In this document: positions 52,464 through 59,970 of the stretch, one piece after another
How the letters are laid out: each line of letters opens with the position of its first letter
Position numbering within the stretch: the stretch's first letter is position 1
Source: Anthropogastromicrobium sp050944455
GTDB lineage: Bacteria > Bacillota > Clostridia > Lachnospirales > Lachnospiraceae
DNA: 64,000 nucleotides
Direction: 5' to 3'
Assembly (NCBI GenBank): GCA_050944455.1
Contig: JBMNRC010000011.1
Location: 21,093-85,092 of the forward strand
Position numbers and translations under genes: made by a program
The notes under the pieces: generated by a model
Told to the model about the DNA's origin: nothing
The model's input: the letters and a program-made list of their open reading frames with translations, nothing else
Databases searched by the model: none

Positions 52464-53255
52464 ATGGACGCCTATACCGCTTTTGCCAAAGTCTATGATT
52501 CCATGATGGACCAGATTCCTTACCGGGACTGGTGCCGCTTTGTCTCAGGCCTGCTTCGTTCCCGCGGCGTGGAAGGCGGCCTGATGCTGGAACTGGGCTG
52601 CGGAACGGGAACTCTCACGGAACTTTTTGCCGCTGAGGGATTTGACATGATCGGGGTGGACAGCTCCGAGGCTATGCTCGCGGAGGCGGTGAGAAAGAAG
52701 GAGAAGAGCGGAAGCGGTATCCTGTATCTTGAACAGGATATGCGGTCTTTCGAACTCTACGGGACTGTCGCGTCCGCGGTAAGCCTCTGCGACTCCATGA
52801 ATTACCTCACTTCGCGGGAAGATCTGCTGAAGGTTTTCCGCCTGGTCAACAATTACCTGGATCCCGGAGGAATTTTTATCTTCGACCTGAAAACCGATCA
52901 CTATTTCCGCACCACCGCTGACCAGATTTACGCGGACGCGGACGCCGGGTACCGGGAAGGAACTTTTTCCTACATCTGGGAGGAAGAGTATGATGAGGAA
53001 GCGCGGGAGAACAATACCTACCTGACGCTGTTCCTGCCGGAACGGGGCGGACTCTTCCGCCGGTATGACGAGGTGCACACCCAGAAAGTCTGGGAACTCA
53101 GTGAGATCCGGGAGACAGCGGAGAAAGCGGGCATGGTTTTTCTGGACGCGGTGGACGGCAGAAGAAAGGAAGTTACCCCTCAGACGGACCGGATTTACGT
53201 GATCCTGCAGGAGAAGGGAAAGAAGAAAACGCTTAAGCAGACAGCGGATCTGTGA
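52464..53255 (+). CDS. Class I SAM-dependent methyltransferase
   Basis: This 263-residue protein starts at 52464 behind AAGGAGG. The SAM-binding motif I is MLELGCGTGTLTELF (about residues 41-55), followed by motif II IGVDSSEAML, an acidic motif LYLEQDMRSFEL and motif post-I SLCDSMNYL. The C-terminal ~120 residues form a beta-rich cap (FSYIWEEEYDEEARENNTYLTLFLPERGG). This layout is that of small-molecule methyltransferases widely annotated in Clostridia without known substrate. It is preceded by a leader shared with ohyA. The last residues are Lys-rich. Confidence 0.82.
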   Translation: MDAYTAFAKVYDSMMDQIPYRDWCRFVSGLLRSRGVEGGLMLELGCGTGTLTELFAAEGFDMIGVDSSEAMLAEAVRKKEKSGSGILYLEQDMRSFELYGTVASAVSLCDSMNYLTSREDLLKVFRLVNNYLDPGGIFIFDLKTDHYFRTTADQIYADADAGYREGTFSYIWEEEYDEEARENNTYLTLFLPERGGLFRRYDEVHTQKVWELSEIRETAEKAGMVFLDAVDGRRKEVTPQTDRIYVILQEKGKKKTLKQTADL

Positions 53256-53460
53256 TAAGATAGGTGCTGCTGTTCCTGTTCACAGCTAAAGGAAAAGATA
53301 AGATATGGGAATCTTGCCGTCACTGCGAAAGAGGTCCGCAATCACGGCGCTGCTCCCAGCATCAGGTTCGGTACAGGAACCCATCCCTGCGGAACCGGTC
53401 ACAAAACGTCTGCTGAACCAGACGCTGATGCCATGGAGAGGAACAGAAACGAGAGCAGAT
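53256..53460. other. Gene-free stretch before the hslO minisatellite
   Basis: Between the methyltransferase stop and the minisatellite lie about 205 bp without a gene that I can support; together with the array and the AT-rich patch at 53577-53610 the gap before hslO is 391 bp. No terminator hairpin with a T run is evident after the methyltransferase gene. Confidence 0.35.
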
Positions 53461-53576
53461 ACAATACAGGGACAGATACAGGAACCGATACAGATACAGG
53501 AACCGATACAGATACAGGAACCGATACAGATACAGTAACCGATACAGATACAGGAACCGATATAGGTATAGGAACA
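53461..53576 (+). repeat. 18-bp minisatellite upstream of hslO
   Basis: CAGGAACCGATACAGATA repeats at 53479, 53497, 53515, 53533 and 53551 with exact 18-bp period and few differences; partial copies flank it. It encodes GTDTDT or SVPVSV-like nonsense repeats in open frames on both strands. It lies about 70 bp before the hslO start. Confidence 0.92.
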
Positions 53577-53646
53577 GTTTGTTCGATAATATATAAATTT
53601 CCGCACAAGTCTGCGGAGAAAACAGAAACGGGGAGAAACAGAATTT

Positions 53647-54621
53647 ATGGGTGATTATTCCGATTACATGGTGCGCGCGGCGGCCGCAGACGGGCGTGTG
53701 CGCGCTTTTGCGGCGACTTCGAGAGATCTGGTGGAAAAATCCAGACAGTACCACAATACCAGCCCGACGATCAGCGCGGCGCTCGGACGTACCCTGACAG
53801 GGACCGTCATGATGGGAGCGATGATGAAGGGCAGTGATGACCGCATTACGGTGCGGATTGAAGGAGACGGGCCGGCGGGGAGGATACTCGCGACAGCGGA
53901 TGCTGACGGCCACGTGAAAGGCTACTGCGCCAATCCTCAGGTGGACCTTCCGCCGAACAGCAAGGGCAAGCTGGACGTCGGCGGAGCTGTCGGAAAGGGT
54001 ACGCTCACCGTCATCCGCGATGAAGGGCTCAAAGAACCGTATTCAGGCCAGGTCAATCTGGTCGGCGGGGAAATCGCCGAAGACCTGACGTACTATTTTG
54101 CGGTTTCCGAGCAGGTTCCGTCCTCGGTGGCGCTCGGCGTGCTGATGAACCACAACAACACAGTCCGGGAAGCCGGCGGCTTTATTGTTCAGCTGATGCC
54201 CGGCGCCCTCGATTCGGATATCGACGCGATCGAGACGAATCTTCACGACCTTCTCCCGGTCACGACCCTACTGAAGCAGGGAAACACGCCGGAGGATATC
54301 CTTAACCTTGTTTTGAAGGGACTCAATCCCGAATTTTTCGGCCGGATGCCGATTTCGTACTGCTGCGACTGCAGCAAAGAGCGCTTTGCGCGCGGAATCG
54401 CGAGCATCAAAAAGTCCGATATCCAGGAGATGATCGACGCGGGCGAGCCGATCGAGACAGTCTGCCAGTTCTGCGGGAAGAAATATTACTTCACGCCGGA
54501 TGAGCTCAGGGCGATGCTGGCGGAGCGGGAAAAGAGCGAACAGGAAAAGAAGGAACAGAAAAAGAGCGAACCTCAAAAGAGCGAACCTCAAAAGAGCGAA
54601 TCTGAACCGGACGAACCATAA
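53647..54621 (+). CDS. hslO: Redox-regulated chaperone Hsp33
   Basis: This 324-residue cytoplasmic holdase is activated by oxidative unfolding. The start at 53647 follows GGGGAGAAAC. The N-terminal domain contains the family segments QYHNTSPTISAALGRTLTG and GYCANPQVDLPPNSKGKLDVGGAVG. The zinc site is YCCDCSKE (CxC type) and VCQFCG (CxxC type). In the reduced state these four cysteines hold zinc; oxidation releases it and exposes the binding surface. The C-terminal ~35 residues are a Lys/Glu/Ser/Pro tail (EKKEQKKSEPQKSEPQ) absent from typical members, and its DNA is part of a tandem array that continues past the stop. Confidence 0.93.
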   Translation: MGDYSDYMVRAAAADGRVRAFAATSRDLVEKSRQYHNTSPTISAALGRTLTGTVMMGAMMKGSDDRITVRIEGDGPAGRILATADADGHVKGYCANPQVDLPPNSKGKLDVGGAVGKGTLTVIRDEGLKEPYSGQVNLVGGEIAEDLTYYFAVSEQVPSSVALGVLMNHNNTVREAGGFIVQLMPGALDSDIDAIETNLHDLLPVTTLLKQGNTPEDILNLVLKGLNPEFFGRMPISYCCDCSKERFARGIASIKKSDIQEMIDAGEPIETVCQFCGKKYYFTPDELRAMLAEREKSEQEKKEQKKSEPQKSEPQKSESEPDEP

Positions 54622-54740
54622 AGAGCGAATCTGATTAGGACGAACCATAAAGAGCAAACCTGAACCGGACGAACTATAAAGGTGAACCGGATCAGAACAA
54701 ATCTTAAAAGGGTGAACCGGATCCGGACGAACCGGAGAAA
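54592..54740 (+). repeat. 29-bp tandem repeat running through the hslO stop codon
   Basis: AAGAGCRAAYCTGA units start at 54592, 54621, 54650 and 54679 (29-bp period). The first is coding and ends in the stop TAA; the others lie downstream, each retaining a stop-like CATAA/CTATAA. Degenerate GGTGAACCGGATC copies follow to 54740. Confidence 0.88.
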
Positions 54741-54748
54741 AACTAAAA

Positions 54749-54801
54749 AGCCAGACAGAGTAAGGCTCTGAAAGCCTCACCTCTGTCTGGCTCTGTTTTT
54801 T
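54749..54801 (+). terminator. Terminator of hslO
   Basis: AGCCAGACAGAG (54749-54760) and CTCTGTCTGGCT (54781-54792) pair, with an inner AGGCT/AGCCT stem, followed by CTGTTTTTT. Confidence 0.93.
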
Positions 54802-54902
54802 GCCCTGCGTTTAAGGGCGATGACTGCCCGGATTTTCCACCAGACCGGCATCAGGGCAAGTCTTAATCGCAGAAGGCCCGGCCGGGACGGGCGGAGTGCC
54901 CT

Positions 54903-55610
54903 TCAGTCGTTCTTCATTTTCCCGATCATGGCCTCCACCAGCTTTGCGGAATGGGCCGAGGCCATCGCGGAGAAAGTCGGATAATCCATCTCGGCGCTTC
55001 CGTCGGCCTTGTCGGAGATCGCCCGGATGACCAGGAAAGGAACGTTGCTGCAGTAAGCGGCCTGGGCGATAGCCCCGCCTTCCATCTCGGCGCACATTCC
55101 GCCGAAGGTCTTCACTAGATGGTCCTTTGCCTCGGAACCCGAGATAAACTGGTCGCCGGTCAGGATGCGGCCCTCGAATACATTGAGGTCCGGATTGACT
55201 TCGCGGCAGCATTCCCTGGCGAGAGAGCGGAGCTTTTCGTCGGCTTTGAAGGTCTTCCCGGTATCCGGGATCATCCCCGGTTCATAGCCGAGGCCCGCGA
55301 CGTCCATATCATGCTGGATGGCTTCCGTGCACAGAACGATGTCGCCGATGTTGATTCTCGCGTCCAGCGATCCCGCCGCGCCGGTATTGATCAGCGCGCG
55401 CACGTTGAACAGGTCAATCATCATCTGCGCGCAGCACGCCGCGTTCACCTTGCCGATGCCGCAGCGCACGATAACGGTCGGAACTCCTGAAAGGTTTCCG
55501 CTGATGAAGGTATATCTGCCCTGCACCGTTTTCTCTTTATCTGAAAGATCTCTGACGAGGAGCTCAACTTCCTGCTCCTCAGCTCCGATGACGCCAACTG
55601 GTCTGTCCAT
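54903..55610 (-). CDS. mtnN: 5'-methylthioadenosine/S-adenosylhomocysteine nucleosidase
   Basis: This 235-residue enzyme starts at 55610 behind GGAGG. It cleaves methylthioadenosine and S-adenosylhomocysteine, recycling methionine and SAM by-products. Features are GVIGAEEQEVELLV with the catalytic-base Glu, a phosphorylase-type GAAGSLD loop, the SAH-binding MCAEMEGGAIAQAAY and the catalytic Asp in RAISDKADGSAEMDY. Family length is normal. It lies one gene away from the methyltransferase, whose SAH by-product it would clear, but on the opposite strand. Confidence 0.93.
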   Translation of the reverse strand: MDRPVGVIGAEEQEVELLVRDLSDKEKTVQGRYTFISGNLSGVPTVIVRCGIGKVNAACCAQMMIDLFNVRALINTGAAGSLDARINIGDIVLCTEAIQHDMDVAGLGYEPGMIPDTGKTFKADEKLRSLARECCREVNPDLNVFEGRILTGDQFISGSEAKDHLVKTFGGMCAEMEGGAIAQAAYCSNVPFLVIRAISDKADGSAEMDYPTFSAMASAHSAKLVEAMIGKMKND

Positions 55611-56198
55611 GTGTCTGCCTCCGAATTCTGCTGAAAAAGTTGATTGAAGGATTGAAGATGCAGGAGCTATTTTAGCACGGAACAGCGGGAGGCGGCAAGG
55701 AGGAAGCTCCCGGATGATACTGAAAACGCAAGGCTGCGGAGCCAACTCCGTACCGCAATACGTCAGGATCTTCGCCGTGATGAAACTGCAGGCCCGCGGA
55801 ACTAACCTTTCCTGGCAGCGCCGTTATAGGCACCGCCTGACTGAAACCCAGGCACGGGAAGCCTTCGCCGGAATCAGCCGGCGGAAGCTGACGGACAGAG
55901 TTGAGAGAAGCCTGCGGCATGCTGAACCAGCCTTCGGGATCAGTCGAAAATTGTCTGCGGACGGCATTGCCGCGGGGAATAAAATTGAAATACGACTGAA
56001 ATTAAAGTGAAAAAACCGCGGTCTGGACAAAACAGAAACTTATATGACAAATAAGATCAAAAAACAGAGTATAATTATCCCTTATCAAGGATGAAATACA
56101 GTGTTATTATAATCATTGTTCTGCAGTCCAATACGAGAAAATTTAACATTTATTGTCTGGTGTGTTTAAAAAATATCAAACTTGACGGAGGGTAAGAT
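55611..56198. other. Upstream region of leuA with a doubtful small open frame
   Basis: The 588-bp gap contains, on the left, the mtnN leader. In the middle is an open frame of 98 residues (55714-56010) preceded by AAGGAGG but basic, without recognisable domain and with poor codon character, so I do not call it a gene. From 56010 the DNA is strongly AT-rich: TATAAT hexamers at 56070 and 56108 mark probable -10 boxes with poor -35 boxes, as expected for an activator-dependent promoter. An inverted GTTT...AAAC (56163-56180) is near the ribosome binding site. No T-box (AGGGTGG-type) motif is present. Confidence 0.4.
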
Positions 56199-58190
56199 AT
56201 GAAGGGATACGAAAAATACAAAAAACAATATTTTATGCCGCCGGAGGTTACTTATGACTGGGTGAAGAAAGACTCCATCGACAAAGCCCCGATCTGGTGC
56301 TCGGTAGACCTTCGCGACGGGAACCAGGCCCTTGTGGAGCCGATGAGCCTGGATGAGAAGGTAGAATTTTTCAAGACGCTGGTCACGGTGGGTTTCAAGG
56401 AAATCGAGGTCGGATTCCCGGCTGCCTCTGAAACCGAGTATTCTTTCTGCCGCACGCTGATTGACAATCATCTGATCCCGGACGACGTCACCATCCAGGT
56501 CCTGACCCAGGCGAGAGAGCATATCATCAAAAAAACCTTCGAAGCGGTCAAGGGAGCGCCGCACGCGATCATCCACGTGTACAACTCCACCTCCGTCGCG
56601 CAGCGCGAGCAGGTCTTCAAAAAGTCAAAGGAAGAGGTAAAGCAGATCGCGATCGACGGCGCGGAAATGCTGAAGAAACTGACGGAGGAGGCCGGAGAAA
56701 ACTATTCCTTCGAGTACAGCCCCGAGAGTTTCCCGGGAACTGAAGTGGATTACGCGCTTGAGGTCTGCAACGCGGTTCTGGACGTCTGGCAGCCGACGCC
56801 GGAACACAAGTGCATTATCAATATCCCCACGACAGTGGAGAACGCGATGCCGCATGTTTTTGCCTGCCAGGTGGAATACCTCAACAAACATCTGAAGTAC
56901 CGCGACGGAGTCATCCTGAGCATCCATCCGCACAATGACCGCGGCAGCGGAGTCTCGGACGCCGAGCTCGGCGTACTCGCCGGCGCGCAGAGAGTGGAAG
57001 GCACGCTGTTCGGCAACGGCGAGCGCACCGGAAACGTGGATATCGTCACGCTCGGCATGAATCTGTTCTCGCTGGGGGTCGATCCCAACCTGGACTTCTC
57101 CGATATGAACCACCTGGTGGAGGTCTATGAGCGCTGCACCGGCATGAAGGTTTATGACCGCCAGCCGTACGCCGGCAAACTGGTTTTCACCGCGTTCTCC
57201 GGTTCGCATCAGGACGCTATCGCCAAGGGAATCGCGTGGATGGAGGCAGGAAAGAGCGGGCAGTACTGGACCGTGCCGTATCTTCCGATCGATCCCCGGG
57301 ACGTCGGCCGCACCTACGATTCCGACGTCATCCGTATCAACAGCCAGTCCGGCAAGGGCGGCGTAAGCTACGTGCTCAAGACCAACTTCGGCCTGTCGCT
57401 TCCGGACGGCATGCGCGAGGAAGTCAGCTATACCGTGAAGGACGTCTCCGACAAGGAACACCGCGAACTCACGCCTGCGCTGGTTTACCAGGTGTTCGAG
57501 GACCATTACGTCACGCCGCGGAATCTCTTCCAGCTGTCTGAGGTCCACTTCAAGCAGGAAAACGGCATCATCGCGAACGCGACCATCCATCACAACGACC
57601 GCACGCAGGTTATCACCGGAAACGGAAACGGCCGCCTGGACGCCGTCAGCAACGCGATCAAGAGTTACTTCCACGTGAGCTATGAGCTCTCCACTTACGA
57701 GGAGCGCTCGCTGTCCAAAGGAAGTTCTTCGAAAGCCGTCGCTTATGTGGCTGTGGTGTGCAACGGCCGCCGCTACTGGGGCGTCGGAATCGACAACGAT
57801 ATCATCCGCGCGTCGATCAGCGCGCTGGAAGTCGCGGTCAATAAAGTCGAGGAGATCCAGAACGCCCAGTTTACCAAGGACCGCCGCATGGTTGAAATCA
57901 TGAATTACATCCAGGCCAATTATGTGACGGTCAGCCTGGAGAGCCTCTCCGAAAAGTTTTATCTTTCCAAGCCGTACCTTTCCAAATATATCAAGGAAAA
58001 ATCCGGCATGACTTTCGGCGAGCTTGTGCGCAGGGTCCGCCTGAAGAAGGCCAAGTCGCTGCTCAAGAGCAGCACGATGACGGTTGAAAGCATCGCCTCC
58101 GCAGTCGGCTACCAGAACGTGGAGCATTTCAACCGGCTGTTCCGCAAGGCCTTCAACATGACGCCGATCCAGTTCAGAAACCAGAAGTAA
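56199..58190 (+). CDS. leuA: 2-isopropylmalate synthase fused to an AraC-type DNA-binding domain
   Basis: This protein has 663 residues; the start at 56199 follows GGAGGG. Residues ~1-400 form the LeuA catalytic barrel: DLRDGNQAL, a GFPAASETEY loop, HPHNDRGSG metal ligands and LFGNGERTGNVD. It makes 2-isopropylmalate from 2-oxoisovalerate and acetyl-CoA, the first step of leucine synthesis. Residues ~405-555 resemble the C-terminal regulatory domain that binds leucine. Residues ~558-663 are an AraC double helix-turn-helix: SLESLSEKFYLSKPYLSKYI and TVESIASAVGYQNVEHFNRLFRKAFN, ending in MTPIQFRNQK. There is no frameshift between the domains. The usual enzyme ends near 560, so ~105 residues are added. 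A leucine-responsive DNA-binding enzyme, perhaps autoregulatory, is inferred. No other leu or ilv gene is adjacent. Confidence 0.93.
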   Translation: MKGYEKYKKQYFMPPEVTYDWVKKDSIDKAPIWCSVDLRDGNQALVEPMSLDEKVEFFKTLVTVGFKEIEVGFPAASETEYSFCRTLIDNHLIPDDVTIQVLTQAREHIIKKTFEAVKGAPHAIIHVYNSTSVAQREQVFKKSKEEVKQIAIDGAEMLKKLTEEAGENYSFEYSPESFPGTEVDYALEVCNAVLDVWQPTPEHKCIINIPTTVENAMPHVFACQVEYLNKHLKYRDGVILSIHPHNDRGSGVSDAELGVLAGAQRVEGTLFGNGERTGNVDIVTLGMNLFSLGVDPNLDFSDMNHLVEVYERCTGMKVYDRQPYAGKLVFTAFSGSHQDAIAKGIAWMEAGKSGQYWTVPYLPIDPRDVGRTYDSDVIRINSQSGKGGVSYVLKTNFGLSLPDGMREEVSYTVKDVSDKEHRELTPALVYQVFEDHYVTPRNLFQLSEVHFKQENGIIANATIHHNDRTQVITGNGNGRLDAVSNAIKSYFHVSYELSTYEERSLSKGSSSKAVAYVAVVCNGRRYWGVGIDNDIIRASISALEVAVNKVEEIQNAQFTKDRRMVEIMNYIQANYVTVSLESLSEKFYLSKPYLSKYIKEKSGMTFGELVRRVRLKKAKSLLKSSTMTVESIASAVGYQNVEHFNRLFRKAFNMTPIQFRNQK

Positions 58191-58220
58191 TCTGAGGCGG
58201 CACCCCGCCGATATCTGAAA

Positions 58221-58264
58221 TACCCGGCGGATCCTCCGTGAAAAAGCGGAGGATCCGCCGGGTA
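58221..58264 (+). terminator. Hairpin downstream of leuA
   Basis: CCCGGCGGATCCTCCG (58223-58238) and CGGAGGATCCGCCGGG (58247-58262) form a perfect 16-bp stem with an 8-nt loop. There is no T run, so it may be an RNA-stabilising hairpin or a weak terminator. Confidence 0.65.
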
Positions 58265-58268
58265 AACT

Positions 58269-58394
58269 AATATCGTTACCAGAGAATCGTCTGCGATCGA
58301 TCAGGCCTGAAATATCGGTATCAGAGGACAGGCAGTGAACGGTCAGATGGGAAATATCGGCATCAGAGAACCGGCAGTAACCGGTCGGGTGGGA
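58269..58394 (-). repeat. 42-bp tandem repeat downstream of maf
   Basis: AAATATCGGYATCAGAG units with ACCGGCAGT..CGGTC begin at about 58268, 58310 and 58352 (42-bp period); the first is diverged. They lie in the gap between the convergent leuA and maf genes. Confidence 0.8.
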
Positions 58395-58465
58395 AGTTCC
58401 ACAAACCTGGCAATCGTGGAGAAAAATTGGCTGAAACCGCAGGACCGGTTATCGGATCACGGAAA

Positions 58466-59038
58466 TCAAAGAAACTCCCTGAGCGAATGATACAGATGGG
58501 AGATCGGAAGGCCGACGATCGTGAAATAATCCCCTTCGATCCGGCTGACATACACGCCGAATTTTCCCTGGACAGCGTACGCGCCGGCCTTGTCGAAAGG
58601 CTCGCCGGTGCGGATATAGCTGTCGATCTCCTCGTCCGTCATCCGGCAGACGTGAACATCCGTGCGCTCATGAAACGTCGTGCTGCGCGTGATTTTACCG
58701 TTCACAACTTCCAGGATCGTCACGCCGCTGTATACCTGGTGGACTCTTCCGGACAGAAGGTGAAGCATCCGGGAGGCGTCGGCCGTGTCCTTCGGCTTCC
58801 CCAGAATTTCGCTGTCAGCCGCCACAATCGTGTCCGCGCCGATCACCAGGCAGTCTTCCGTCATTGTCCGCGCGACGGCGGTGGCTTTCCCGAGGGAGAG
58901 TTCCTCGACAACCGCTGACGGTTCCGTGCTCACCGGATGTTCCTCCATATGGCTGGCGACAGCGGTAAAAGGAATACCGGCCTGCCCCATCAGTTCCATG
59001 CGCCGCGGCGACTGGGATGCGAGAATGATCTTTTTCAT
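58466..59038 (-). CDS. maf: Maf-family nucleotide pyrophosphatase
   Basis: This 190-residue protein starts at 59038 behind AAAGGA. The N-terminal ILASQSPRRMELM and the segments IGADTIVAADSEILGKPKD, LSGRVHQVYSGV and FDKAGAYAVQGKFGVYVSRIEGDYFTIVGLPI are all classic Maf motifs. Maf proteins hydrolyse canonical or modified dTTP/UTP/CTP and are linked to division control and house-cleaning. It is a single gene between leuA (convergent) and a repeat region. Confidence 0.95.
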   Translation of the reverse strand: MKKIILASQSPRRMELMGQAGIPFTAVASHMEEHPVSTEPSAVVEELSLGKATAVARTMTEDCLVIGADTIVAADSEILGKPKDTADASRMLHLLSGRVHQVYSGVTILEVVNGKITRSTTFHERTDVHVCRMTDEEIDSYIRTGEPFDKAGAYAVQGKFGVYVSRIEGDYFTIVGLPISHLYHSLREFL

Positions 59039-59220
59039 ATCAGATTTCCTTTCTGTCGGAAGCTGCTTTTTTCTGCCCAGCCTGCTGTGGCAGGAGTGTT
59101 TTTGGCTGCCTGCCAGCTCATCCGGCTGTCCGCAGATAGATGAAAATCTTTCGTCAGAATATTATCATAATCGAAAAAGCTCAGACTGTAAACCGCTGCG
59201 CCAAAACTGCCGGAAATGCT
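59039..59220. other. Divergent region upstream of maf
   Basis: The first part (59039-59180) is moderately AT-rich and must hold the maf promoter on the minus strand; I could not fix its boxes. The rest leads into the 33-bp repeat array. No gene is visible. Confidence 0.35.
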
Positions 59221-59221
59221 G

Positions 59222-59415
59222 GCAGAGTTCAGATGAATGTTGGATTATATAGGGCAGAGTTCGACTGAATGTTGGATTATTCATTAGCAGAGCCCGGCTG
59301 AATGCCGGATTATTATCTGGCAGAGCCTGGCTGGATGCTGGATTATCTGGCAGAACCCGGCTGGATGCTGTATTATGATTTGGCAGAGTTCAGCCGGATG
59401 CTGGATTTCTATGAT
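59222..59415 (+). repeat. 33-bp tandem repeat with a conserved reading frame
   Basis: GCAGAG(Y)YCGGCTGRATGCTGGATTAT-like units begin at 59222, 59254, 59287, 59320, 59350 and 59383 (mostly 32-33 bp). Because 33 is a multiple of three, a plus-strand frame reads YLAEPGWML repeatedly; from the ATG at 59302 it runs to TGA 59503-59505, overlapping the start of the next gene. Confidence 0.82.
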
Positions 59416-59501
59416 GACTCTATCGAAAGAGGGGAGAGGAGGAAGGGCCCTGCCGGCCGACCGGCGGAAGGAACGGTACGTGACACTGGCCCGAAATACG
59501 A

Positions 59502-59804
59502 ATGACCATCGAATATTCCCCGGAACTGGTCCGTTACATGAAGGAGAAGAGAAAACAGAACATTCTCGTCGAGGTGGCCGCAAGCAACAACAGTGAATTT
59601 CAGGTGCAGGAACTGGTTCTTCGGTTCCTGGATGATAAGCACGCGCGCTATTTTCTCGAAAAGAGGCGGTTCGGGAGTCTCGACGCGCCGTACGGAAAAC
59701 TTCTTCTGCCGCCTTATCATCTGGTTTATCAGCCTGTCCTGCGCTTCTCGCTCAAAAAAATCCTGTTTTTCCCTTCGATCCGGCAGGAAGGCATCAGTTT
59801 CTGA
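59502..59804 (+). CDS. Small conserved-looking protein, possibly translationally coupled
   Basis: This is a 100-residue protein. A basic helix (SPELVRYMKEKRKQNILVEV) is followed by an alpha/beta domain (EFQVQELVLRFLDDKHARYFLEKRRFGSLDAPYGKLLLPPYHLVYQPVLRFSLKKILFFPSIRQEGI). The layout, particularly the start TIEYSPELVRYMKEK and the LLPPYHL segment, resembles small clostridial proteins of unknown function. The ATG at 59502 has no ribosome binding site but overlaps the stop of the repeat-derived frame (ATGA), so coupling is possible. A long hairpin follows at 59815. Confidence 0.55.
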   Translation: MTIEYSPELVRYMKEKRKQNILVEVAASNNSEFQVQELVLRFLDDKHARYFLEKRRFGSLDAPYGKLLLPPYHLVYQPVLRFSLKKILFFPSIRQEGISF

Positions 59805-59814
59805 CAAAATAATC

Positions 59815-59866
59815 AGGCGGCGCAGATTCGCCCTGAACTATAAGCTCAGGGGAGTCTGCGCCGCCA
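59815..59866. terminator. Hairpin between the small gene and the convergent GH31 gene
   Basis: GGCGGCGCAGATTCGCCCTGA and its partner TCAGGGGAGTCTGCGCCGCC form an imperfect ~20-bp stem. Flanking ATAATTAT and ATTATTTT runs are short, but the convergent position supports a bidirectional terminator. Confidence 0.7.
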
Positions 59867-59970
59867 TAATTATCGGTTTGAGATGTCAGGCCGCCCGGAA
59901 AGCCTGTACTTCTGACTGACCCGCGAATCCACTATAAAACGTCAGGCCGCCCGGGAAGTATGGTTTCCGG

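Noticed and set aside
53286..53913. Open frames rich in SVPVSV, CICIGS or GTDTDT around the minisatellite
   Set aside because: They are translations of an 18-bp tandem repeat in several frames on both strands; no start signals and no protein character.
55714..56010. 98-codon open frame with an AAGGAGG site
   Set aside because: The product is basic and unlike any family I know, with the strong site possibly fortuitous in purine-rich DNA. Left as doubtful inside the intergenic entry.
56010..56198. T-box or leucine leader peptide in front of leuA
   Set aside because: No AGGGTGG-type T-box sequence, no terminator/antiterminator pair and no short Leu-rich frame could be found.
59222..59415. Possible CRISPR array
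   Set aside because: Unit length is ~33 bp without distinct spacers; units abut directly. The same reasoning rejects CRISPR for 10211-10347, 25141-25280 and 58269-58394. No cas gene is present.
59302..59505. Stand-alone gene in the 33-bp repeats
   Set aside because: No ribosome binding site before the ATG and purely repetitive product; kept only as a possible coupling leader.
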